A stretch of DNA of 6,640 nucleotides from NCBI GenBank assembly GCA_903872255.1, contig CAIQJW010000065.1, positions 1 through 6,640 on the forward strand. The letters are read 5' to 3'. Of the stretch, positions 1-5,428 are shown piece by piece. This stretch comes from an uncultured delta proteobacterium (lineage in GTDB: Bacteria > Desulfobacterota > Syntrophorhabdia > Syntrophorhabdales > Syntrophorhabdaceae). The notes beneath the pieces are model-generated. The model had not been told where the DNA came from. It saw only the letters and a program-made list of their open reading frames with translations, and did not search any database. The stretch's first letter is position 1. Each line of letters opens with the position of its first letter. The position numbers and the translations under genes are program-made.

Positions 1-1053
1 ACCGCCGACATCGGCTGGGTAACGGGCCATTCATACATCGTCTATGGACCGTTGGCGAACGGCGCAACTTCAGTAGTCTTTGAATCAGTCCCGACATTCC
101 CGAATCCCGATAGATTCTGGCAGATTGTCGAGAAATTCAAAATCACCACCTTCTATACCGCTCCGACAGCCATCAGGGCCCTCATGAAAGAAGGCGAAAA
201 ATGGCCTCAGGGCAGAAACCTGTCCTCCTTAAGACTTCTTGGTTCAGTCGGCGAGCCGATAAACCCCGAAGCATGGCTCTGGTACCACAAGTATATCGGC
301 TCAGAAAAGTGCCCCATCGCAGATACCTGGTGGCAGACAGAGACAGGCGGCATCCTCATCACCTCACTTCCTGGCGCATGGGCGGGAAAACCGGGTTACG
401 CATCACTTCCGTTCTTTGGTGTTGATGCCCGTGCACTTCAGTCACGTCCGGACGCATCCAAACCCGCAGTCGACGCACCCGTCAACGAGCAGGGCGAACT
501 TTGCATCAGCAGGTCATGGCCTGGCATGATGAGAGGCGTCTTCGGCGAGCCCGAAAGATTTTTCAATACATATTTCGTCCAGCAGCCGGGTTTCTATTTC
601 TCAGGCGACGGCGCATTAAAGGATGAGAATGGCTATTTCAGGCTTATGGGACGTATTGACGACGTCGTCAACGTTTCCGGCCATAGAATGGGTACCGCAG
701 AAGTCGAAGCGGCCCTCAACTCATTCAGCACGGCAGTTGCGGAATCAGCCGTTGTCGGCTTCCCGCACGAAATCAAGGGCGAAGACCTTTACGCATACGT
801 TATTCTTAAAACAGGCGTCGAGGGATCAGATGCTCTTAAGAAAGAGCTCGTTGCCCATGTCAGAAAAGAGATCGGCCCTATCGCATCACCGGGCAAGATC
901 CAGTTTGTCCCCGGTCTGCCGAAGACACGTTCCGGCAAGATCATGAGAAGGATCCTGAGAAAGGTCGCCTCCGGCGAGCTCGATCAGCTTGGCGATACCA
1001 CGACCCTTGCCGATCCGTCAGTTGTTGACGACATCGTAAAAGGCCGTCAGTAA
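1..1053 (+). CDS. acs: Acetyl-CoA synthetase (AMP-forming), C-terminal half, 5' end outside window
   Basis: This enzyme activates acetate to acetyl-CoA in the cytoplasm through an acetyl-adenylate intermediate, for acetate uptake or syntrophic acetate metabolism. The frame is open from base 1 and reads TADIGWVTGHSYIVYGPLA, a hallmark Acs stretch, so the true start lies upstream. A TTG at 52 is internal, not a start. The fragment has 350 residues against about 650 for a full enzyme. Visible motifs by fragment residue are DTWWQTETGG at 108-117 (adenylate and acetate-pocket signature), SGDGA at 201-205, the hinge region RIDDV at 218-222, VNVSGHRMGTAEVE at 223-236, and PKTRSGK at 307-313. Lys313 of the last motif is the catalytic lysine, which protein acetylation silences in the studied homologues. 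The C-terminus matches the family end (LGDTTTLADPSVVDDI). Nothing appears broken. A propionyl-CoA synthetase is less likely given the close match to Acs. Confidence 0.95.
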   Translation, partial: TADIGWVTGHSYIVYGPLANGATSVVFESVPTFPNPDRFWQIVEKFKITTFYTAPTAIRALMKEGEKWPQGRNLSSLRLLGSVGEPINPEAWLWYHKYIGSEKCPIADTWWQTETGGILITSLPGAWAGKPGYASLPFFGVDARALQSRPDASKPAVDAPVNEQGELCISRSWPGMMRGVFGEPERFFNTYFVQQPGFYFSGDGALKDENGYFRLMGRIDDVVNVSGHRMGTAEVEAALNSFSTAVAESAVVGFPHEIKGEDLYAYVILKTGVEGSDALKKELVAHVRKEIGPIASPGKIQFVPGLPKTRSGKIMRRILRKVASGELDQLGDTTTLADPSVVDDIVKGRQ

Positions 1054-1080
1054 GAACCAGGTTTATTCAACGGCAATTCG

Positions 1081-1113
1081 AGCCCCCGGGTAACCCCGGG
1101 GGCTTCTTTTTTT
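1081..1113 (+). terminator. Intrinsic terminator after acs
   Basis: A perfect 10-bp, GC-rich stem is formed by AGCCCCCGGG (1081-1090) and CCCGGGGGCT (1095-1104) around a TAAC loop. The T-rich tail TCTTTTTTT (1105-1113) follows. It begins 27 nt after the acs stop codon, as expected for a Rho-independent terminator of that transcript. The stem is symmetrical, but only the + strand carries the T-tail directly after it. The next gene begins 10 nt beyond the T-tract. Confidence 0.93.
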
Positions 1114-1115
1114 AT

Positions 1116-1120
1116 GAGGG
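1116..1120 (+). promoter_or_regulatory. Ribosome binding site of the methyltransferase gene
   Basis: GAGGG lies 3 nt before the ATG at 1124, a rather short spacing. It sits between the terminator T-tract and the start codon, and it is the only Shine-Dalgarno-like sequence near this start. It supports ATG 1124 as the initiation codon. Confidence 0.55.
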
Positions 1121-1123
1121 TAT

Positions 1124-2080
1124 ATGGATACGGATGATAACGAGTTATACCGGCTAAACAGAACCGATGATTATCACAGGCAGGACCTGGAAACACTCGG
1201 CTGGGAATTAACGGTCTGTAATTCATTGTATCCCGCCAATACGCCTATACGAAGGATTCTTAAGCAGAATACCTCGTACGGTGATCTCCTGTATCGTTAC
1301 CTGGCCGAATGCATACCGCTGGATGCTGTTGCGAAGGTCATGGAAATTGGCGGGGGGTACGGCTATCTGATGAAAGATTTTCTCGGTAATGACCCGGACC
1401 TAAAACCCTCAATGCTCGACATTTCACCGGCCCTTTTGAAAAAACAGCAGGAAACATTGCGGGACCATAAGGTGGAATACTACCTGCGCGACGCGCTGGA
1501 AATGGAAAATGCCTTCTTTAGCTCCTTTGACCTTGTTATCCTGAACGAGAACCTGGGCGATTTCCCGGCACTTGTCGATATCGACCCCGTTATCCTGAGC
1601 GAAAATTATATCCCGGGGCCCGATGATACAGTCCGGCAGGTTCGTCATTTTTTTGATGTATACGGCCTTGAAAAGCCGGCCGCTTCTTTCAATATGAATA
1701 TCGGGGCGGTTCAGATGGTTGAAAAGGTCTGCCGGGCGGGCATACCGTACATTTTTATCGGTGAACATAGCTGTGAATGCCTTTTGCCGTCGGACTTAAA
1801 GCCCTTTTTTGATATCTCATGGACCGGTAACCCGATGAGGATCCGCTTAAAGGGCCACGACGAATTCACCATAAAATTCTCGTATCTGCAGGAAATAGCG
1901 GGCCAACTGGGATATAAGGCAAAACGCGGCCCCTTTGCCGACTATATTGTTCCCGATATCAATGATCATGTGAGGGCCATCCTGGCATCGAGGGGTTTAT
2001 ATAGCGATTCCGAGGAGATAATTTATCAATTCATCGGGGATGTTTACGAATATGAGTACCTCATCTTAATGAAACAATGA
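1124..2080 (+). CDS. Class I SAM-dependent methyltransferase, distantly MidA/NDUFAF7-like
   Basis: This 318-residue protein is predicted to be cytoplasmic, with no signal peptide or membrane segment seen. The SAM-binding Rossmann signature is clear: KVMEIGGGYGYL (motif I, glycines at 76-78 and 80), acidic Asp99 in SMLDIS after the next strand (usual ribose-contacting position), RDALEM at 122-127, and FDLVILNENLGDFPAL at 135-150 (motif IV region). The substrate is unknown. By eye, the order of NENLGDFPAL, a later strand-like YIFIGEHSCE (209-218) and HDEFTIKFSYLQEIAGQLGY (245-264) recalls the MidA/NDUFAF7 family, whose NE-x-DxLPV and DLTaxVDFxxL segments stand in the same order. NDUFAF7 methylates an arginine of a respiratory complex I subunit, but no complex I gene is near and the N-terminal 70 residues look unlike that family. 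G+C is lower than in tuf. The gene lies between a terminator and the str promoter, so it appears to be a solitary gene. Methyltransferase assignment is firm; the MidA link is tentative. Confidence 0.78.
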   Translation: MDTDDNELYRLNRTDDYHRQDLETLGWELTVCNSLYPANTPIRRILKQNTSYGDLLYRYLAECIPLDAVAKVMEIGGGYGYLMKDFLGNDPDLKPSMLDISPALLKKQQETLRDHKVEYYLRDALEMENAFFSSFDLVILNENLGDFPALVDIDPVILSENYIPGPDDTVRQVRHFFDVYGLEKPAASFNMNIGAVQMVEKVCRAGIPYIFIGEHSCECLLPSDLKPFFDISWTGNPMRIRLKGHDEFTIKFSYLQEIAGQLGYKAKRGPFADYIVPDINDHVRAILASRGLYSDSEEIIYQFIGDVYEYEYLILMKQ

Positions 2081-2381
2081 AAAAAGAAGACACGCCGCTG
2101 CACTTTCCGTTTCGCCACTGTCCTGAAAAGCGGTGTATTAAAGTCAATGATATCAGGGATATTTGGTCAGACTCCTTCACAAGCACCACACCGTAACAAC
2201 ATTAGCGTATATATGCGCCCCTATTTGTGAAAAAAAATAGTTTGAGTTTTTGTTGCGTTATTTCAGTCACTTACAAATCTTTGAGGCCATGGGTCTCACC
2301 AAATGGAGGTTTTTTGCAGTTTTTCGGCAGTGTGTGAAGGGCGAAAGACGCTATTTTTCTTGCAGGTATCCCAAAAAAGTC
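2081..2381. other. Non-coding, A/T- and homopolymer-rich spacer with no recognised gene
   Basis: About 300 nt between the methyltransferase stop and the str promoter show no convincing ORF, tRNA or Rho-independent terminator. Visible structures are few. One is a loose dyad, ACAC-CGCT at 2090-2099 against AGCGGTGT at 2129-2136, with a 2-nt bulge and long loop. Another is an imperfect palindrome GCGTATATATGCGC at 2205-2218. A weak CTATTT/AAATAG dyad spans 2221-2240. A compact hairpin TGAGGCC-ATG-GGTCTCA lies at 2282-2298 (7 bp, one G-T/G-U pair). Long A and T runs occur at 2229-2237, 2246-2251 and 2310-2316. The stretch could be decayed mobile DNA or upstream regulatory sequence; nothing here decides between them. 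Confidence 0.5.
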
Positions 2382-2411
2382 TTGACATTAAAAGGGGTAA
2401 TCGTTTAGTAT
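2382..2411 (+). promoter_or_regulatory. Sigma70-type promoter of the str operon
   Basis: A perfect -35 box TTGACA (2382-2387) is followed, after an 18-bp spacer, by TAGTAT (2406-2411, four of six matches to TATAAT). An alternative -10, TTTAGT at 2404-2409, gives a 16-bp spacer. An A-run at 2373-2378 just upstream of the -35 could act as an UP-like element. Transcription would start near 2418, giving a leader of about 64 nt before the rpsL ATG. The position fits a strong ribosomal-protein promoter. The exact -10 is uncertain. Confidence 0.75.
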
Positions 2412-2426
2412 AGCAAACGTTTTTGC
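2402..2426. promoter_or_regulatory. Overlapping inverted repeats on the -10 and start site, possible operator
   Basis: CGTTT (2402-2406) and AAACG (2415-2419) form a dyad with an 8-nt spacer covering the -10 box. GCAAA (2413-2417) and TTTGC (2422-2426) form a second dyad with a 4-nt centre, around the palindrome AAACGTTT (2415-2422). Such a placement is where a repressor would act, but the arms are only 5 bp and could be chance in A/T-rich DNA. Confidence 0.3.
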
Positions 2427-2442
2427 GCCACCCATGACCCAC

Positions 2443-2471
2443 ATCCCTTGAAGATAAGGGATTATTTTTTT
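2443..2471 (+). terminator. Terminator-like hairpin in the rpsL leader, possible attenuator
   Basis: A perfect 7-bp stem is formed by ATCCCTT (2443-2449) and AAGGGAT (2456-2462) with a GAAGAT loop. It is followed by TATTTTTTT (2463-2471). The last T is directly adjacent to the Shine-Dalgarno GGAGGT. It lies between the str promoter and rpsL, so it is in the leader RNA, where it could stop transcription after roughly 50 nt. No competing antiterminator pairing was evident by eye. The stem is modest in strength, so partial termination, or an RNA-stability role, is possible. Confidence 0.6.
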
Positions 2472-2477
2472 GGAGGT
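2472..2477 (+). promoter_or_regulatory. Ribosome binding site of rpsL
   Basis: GGAGGT stands 4 nt before ATG 2482. It decides the start: an in-frame TTG at 2470 would overlap this site and add MEVS, whereas ATG 2482 gives the canonical S12 N-terminus MPTINQLVR. Confidence 0.9.
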
Positions 2478-2481
2478 ATCA

Positions 2482-2856
2482 ATGCCTACTATTAACCAAT
2501 TAGTAAGGCTTGGGAGAGAAGCTGTCAAAAAGAAGAGCTCGTCTCCTGCCTTGACAAACTGTCCTCAGAAAAGAGGAGTTTGCGTAAGGGTCTATACAAC
2601 GACACCGAAAAAACCTAACTCCGCATTACGTAAGGTTGCGCGTGTCAGGCTCACGAACAGCATCGAAGTAACGACGTATATCCCCGGTATCGGCCATAAC
2701 CTGCAGGAGCACTCCGTTGTCCTGATCAGAGGCGGCAGAGTGAAAGACTTACCTGGCGTCAGGTATCACATAATCAGGGGCTCGCTCGACGCCAGCGGCG
2801 TTGCAAACAGGAAGAAGAGCAGGTCCAAGTATGGGGCAAAGAAACCGAAACAATAA
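2482..2856 (+). CDS. rpsL: 30S ribosomal protein S12
   Basis: S12 is a component of the 30S decoding centre that contacts 16S rRNA and EF-Tu-bound tRNA and controls accuracy. The 124-residue length is normal. Highly conserved blocks are PQKRGVC (28-34), VYTTTPKKPNSALRK (37-51), EVTTYIPGIGHNLQEHS (62-78), RGGRVKDLPGVRYH (83-96) and the basic tail RKKSRSKYG (110-118). Lys43 and Lys88 (counting Met), the usual streptomycin-resistance positions, are wild type. Asp89, target of RimO methylthiolation in E. coli, is present. The gene is first in the operon and 13 nt ahead of rpsG. Composition resembles rpsG, and nothing is unusual in the protein. Confidence 0.98.
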   Translation: MPTINQLVRLGREAVKKKSSSPALTNCPQKRGVCVRVYTTTPKKPNSALRKVARVRLTNSIEVTTYIPGIGHNLQEHSVVLIRGGRVKDLPGVRYHIIRGSLDASGVANRKKSRSKYGAKKPKQ

Positions 2857-2869
2857 GGGAGCATAAGAA

Positions 2870-3340
2870 ATGCCACGCAAAGGACATATATCAAAGCGGG
2901 AAAAGACACCCGACCCGAAGTATAACGACATGATGGTGCAGAGGCTCATCAACTGCGTCATGCTTGACGGCAAGAAGAGCATATCGTCCGGGATCGTATA
3001 CGGTGCGATAAATCTCATCGAAGAAAGAATCAAAGAAGAAGGTCTCAAGGTTTTCCACAAGGCCCTCGACAATATCAAGCCTGAGATTGAAGTCAAGGCG
3101 AGACGTGTCGGTGGCGCTACCTACCAGGTACCTGTAGAGGTCAGGCTCAACAGAAAGCTTTCCCTCGGAATCCGGTGGCTTATCCGTTATTCGCGTGCAC
3201 GTTCAGAAAAGTCGATGATGGAGAGGTTGGCGGGCGAATTGATCGATGCTTACAACAATAAGGGAAGCGCGGTCAAGAAGAGAGAAGACACGCACAAGAT
3301 GGCCGAAGCCAACAAAGCATTCGCCCACTACAGGTGGTAA
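2870..3340 (+). CDS. rpsG: 30S ribosomal protein S7
   Basis: S7 is the primary 16S rRNA-binding protein that nucleates assembly of the 30S head and lines the E site. The 156 residues match the common bacterial length. Conserved blocks are PDPKYND near 15-20, MLDGKKS at 31-37, the beta-hairpin RRVGGATYQVPVEVR (78-92), and the C-terminal VKKREDTHKMAEANKAFAHYRW segment (135-156). The segment RLNRKLSLGIRW at 92-103 departs a little from the usual RPxRRxxLxxRW form. A good Shine-Dalgarno (AAGGGAG, 2855-2861, overlapping the rpsL stop) lies 8 nt before the ATG. S7 represses the str operon in E. coli through the rpsL-rpsG spacer; here that spacer is only 13 nt, so the same device cannot be present in that form. 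Confidence 0.98.
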   Translation: MPRKGHISKREKTPDPKYNDMMVQRLINCVMLDGKKSISSGIVYGAINLIEERIKEEGLKVFHKALDNIKPEIEVKARRVGGATYQVPVEVRLNRKLSLGIRWLIRYSRARSEKSMMERLAGELIDAYNNKGSAVKKREDTHKMAEANKAFAHYRW

Positions 3341-3349
3341 CAGTTTATA

Positions 3350-5428
3350 ATGAACAATAGAGTACGAAATGTAGGGATCATGGCGCATATCGATGCAGGG
3401 AAGACGACTGCAACGGAAAGGATCCTCTTTTATACAGGCGTCAACAACAGGATAGGCGAAGTCGATGACGGCGCCGCAACGATGGATTGGATGGAGCAGG
3501 AGAAGGAGCGGGGGATAACCATAACTTCCGCGGCAACTACATGCTTCTGGCGTGACCATCGCGTCAATATAATTGATACCCCGGGCCATATAGATTTCAC
3601 GATCGAGGTCGGCAGGTCCCTGCGTGTTCTGGATGGGGCAGTAGCCCTTTTTTCAGGTGTCGAGGGCGTCGAACCGCAGTCGGAGACAGTATGGCGGCAG
3701 GCGGACAGGTACGGTGTGCCGCGCATAGGCTTCATCAATAAGATGGACAGACCCGGCGCCGATTTCGATAAATGCACCGCAATGATGCGGGACATTCTCA
3801 AGGCAAATCCGCTTACTCTTCAGATACCGGTAAAGAACGTTGATGAATTCATCGGCGTTATCGATATCATTGACGAGAAGATGAATAGATATGATAAGGA
3901 CCATCTCGGCCTAGATTGCGCGGACGAGGAGATCCCTGAAGAATATAAAGCCAGGGTCCACGAACTCAGGAATGCCATGTTTGAGGCGCTTTCGGAGATC
4001 GATGACGCGCTCATGACAAAGTATCTCGACGGTGCGGATATCGGCAAAGAGGAAATACAGAACATTATCAGAAAAGGTACGCTGGAAGGTACAGTTCTTC
4101 CGGTGCTATGCGGAAGCGCATTCAAAAATAAAGGCATCCAGCCTCTTCTCGATGCCATCATCGATTACCTTCCCTCGCCGGATGATGTGTCCCCGTATCA
4201 GTGCTGGACCGGCGAAGGCGAAGAATTGAGTCTCAAGGGAACTGCTGACGAACCTATGAGCGCCCTCGTTTTCAAGATAATGACAGATCCTTTTGTCGGC
4301 CACCTGAGCTATATACGCGTCTATTCAGGCGAGATAAGGACTGGAGATTCCGTCACCAATACATCGCGGGACAAAACCGAAAGGGTTGGCAGGATAATCA
4401 GGCTGCACGCGAATAAACGTGAGGACGTCAAGAAAGTAGAAGCAGGCGACATCTGCGCCATCGTCGGACTGAAGGGAGCCATTACAGGCGATACCCTTGC
4501 ATCCGGCGGTCACGATATTGTCTTCGAAACGATCGAGATCCCTTCACCCGTTTTATCGTGTGCCATCACACCGAAAAAGAAAGACGACCTTAAAAAGATG
4601 TGGCTGGTATTCAATAAATATACCGTTGAAGACCCGTCACTCACCGTCAAGCTCGATAGCGAGACAGGCGAGGTGATCCTGTCCGGAATGGGTGAACTTC
4701 ATCTGGAAATCATCATGGACCGGGCGAAGAGAGAACATAATCTGGACATGTTGACATCACCGCCGCAGGTAGCCTATCGCGAGACAATTACAAGACATGC
4801 GTCAGCTGTCGGGAAATACATCAAGCAGTCAGGCGGTCGCGGCCAGTACGGCCATGTCGTAATTAATATAGCTCCCCATGACGGAACCGAGTTTATATTC
4901 GAGAACAAGATCATCGGCGGCGCCATTCCCAGGGAATATATAAACAGTATCGAGGCAGGCATCCGGGAAGCCCTCGAAAAAGGCATATATCTCGGATATC
5001 CCATGATCAATGTGACGGTCGAACTTATCGACGGATCGTATCATGATGTCGATTCTTCCGAACTTGCATTCAAGATGGCCGGATCAATTGCCGTGAAAGA
5101 AGCGGTCTCCCGGGCTAACCCCGTTGTCCTTGAACCCATCATGAAGGTCGATATTCATTGTCCCCAGGAGGCCATGGGCGCCGTGATCGGCGATGCCACG
5201 TCCCGCAGGGGCAGGGTCCTCGAGGTTGGGGAAAGGAACGGTTTCAAGCATATCCTTGCGCATATCCCGCTCGATGAGATGTTCGGATACACAACGCAGC
5301 TTCGCTCGATGACACAGGGACGCGGATATTCAAGCATGGAATTCTTCCATTATCATCCGGTACCCTCAAACATATTAGAGAATTTAAAAAGAAAAGATAA
5401 ATTTGCAACGGAGGTCCAGTATGGGTAA
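3350..5428 (+). CDS. fusA: Elongation factor G
   Basis: EF-G is the GTPase that drives translocation of mRNA and tRNA and, with RRF, ribosome recycling. The 692 residues contain all five domains. G motifs: AHIDAGKTT (12-20), RGITI (54-58), DTPGH (76-80, catalytic His80), NKMD (130-133) and GSAFK (255-259). Domain II follows from about 300. Domain III contains SGMGELHLEII (445-455), after a divergent stretch MWLVFNKYTVEDPS at 417-430. Domain IV has SGGRGQYGHV (494-503) and the tip loop YHDVDSSELAFK (564-575). Domain V ends in RGYSSMEFFHYHPVP. The N-terminus is about five residues shorter than E. coli EF-G and the C-terminus carries an extra basic/acidic tail to 692. No clear Shine-Dalgarno precedes ATG 3350 (AGGTGG, 3332-3337, is 12 nt away), so coupling to rpsG 9 nt upstream is likely. 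The stop overlaps tuf by 8 nt. Confidence 0.97.
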   Translation: MNNRVRNVGIMAHIDAGKTTATERILFYTGVNNRIGEVDDGAATMDWMEQEKERGITITSAATTCFWRDHRVNIIDTPGHIDFTIEVGRSLRVLDGAVALFSGVEGVEPQSETVWRQADRYGVPRIGFINKMDRPGADFDKCTAMMRDILKANPLTLQIPVKNVDEFIGVIDIIDEKMNRYDKDHLGLDCADEEIPEEYKARVHELRNAMFEALSEIDDALMTKYLDGADIGKEEIQNIIRKGTLEGTVLPVLCGSAFKNKGIQPLLDAIIDYLPSPDDVSPYQCWTGEGEELSLKGTADEPMSALVFKIMTDPFVGHLSYIRVYSGEIRTGDSVTNTSRDKTERVGRIIRLHANKREDVKKVEAGDICAIVGLKGAITGDTLASGGHDIVFETIEIPSPVLSCAITPKKKDDLKKMWLVFNKYTVEDPSLTVKLDSETGEVILSGMGELHLEIIMDRAKREHNLDMLTSPPQVAYRETITRHASAVGKYIKQSGGRGQYGHVVINIAPHDGTEFIFENKIIGGAIPREYINSIEAGIREALEKGIYLGYPMINVTVELIDGSYHDVDSSELAFKMAGSIAVKEAVSRANPVVLEPIMKVDIHCPQEAMGAVIGDATSRRGRVLEVGERNGFKHILAHIPLDEMFGYTTQLRSMTQGRGYSSMEFFHYHPVPSNILENLKRKDKFATEVQYG
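5410..5414 (+). promoter_or_regulatory. Ribosome binding site of tuf, inside the end of fusA
   Basis: GGAGG stands 6 nt before ATG 5421 and lies within the last codons of fusA. It fixes the tuf start: an in-frame TTG at 5403 lies upstream of this site and would add a non-conserved MQRRSS extension, while ATG 5421 gives the canonical MGKKKFERTKPHVN N-terminus. Confidence 0.9.

Noticed and set aside
1025..1056. TTGACG as a -35 box for the methyltransferase
   Set aside because: It lies in the acs coding sequence, and no acceptable -10 stands 16-18 bp downstream (CAGTAA is a poor match).
1424..1768. Minus-strand ORF of 114 codons inside the methyltransferase gene
   Set aside because: The + strand frame carries real SAM-binding motifs over the same stretch; the antisense frame has none and no ribosome binding site was evident.
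2090..2136. Dyad after the methyltransferase stop as its terminator
   Set aside because: The stem has a bulge, a loop of nearly 30 nt and no T-tract after it.
2216..2359. Possible terminal inverted repeats (CGCCC/GGGCG and GAAAAAATAG/CTATTTTTC type) of a small transposon
   Set aside because: The two pairs are crossed rather than nested, short and A/T-rich, and no target-site duplication was seen.
2434..2451. Five-codon mini-ORF (Met-Thr-His-Ile-Pro, stop) in the rpsL leader overlapping the left arm of the hairpin, as in leader-peptide attenuation
   Set aside because: It has no Shine-Dalgarno, lies very near the predicted 5' end, and so short an ORF is expected by chance; it lacks runs of a regulatory amino acid.
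2470..2481. Alternative TTG start of rpsL adding MEVS
   Set aside because: It overlaps the T-tract and the GGAGGT site; ATG 2482 gives the universal S12 N-terminus.
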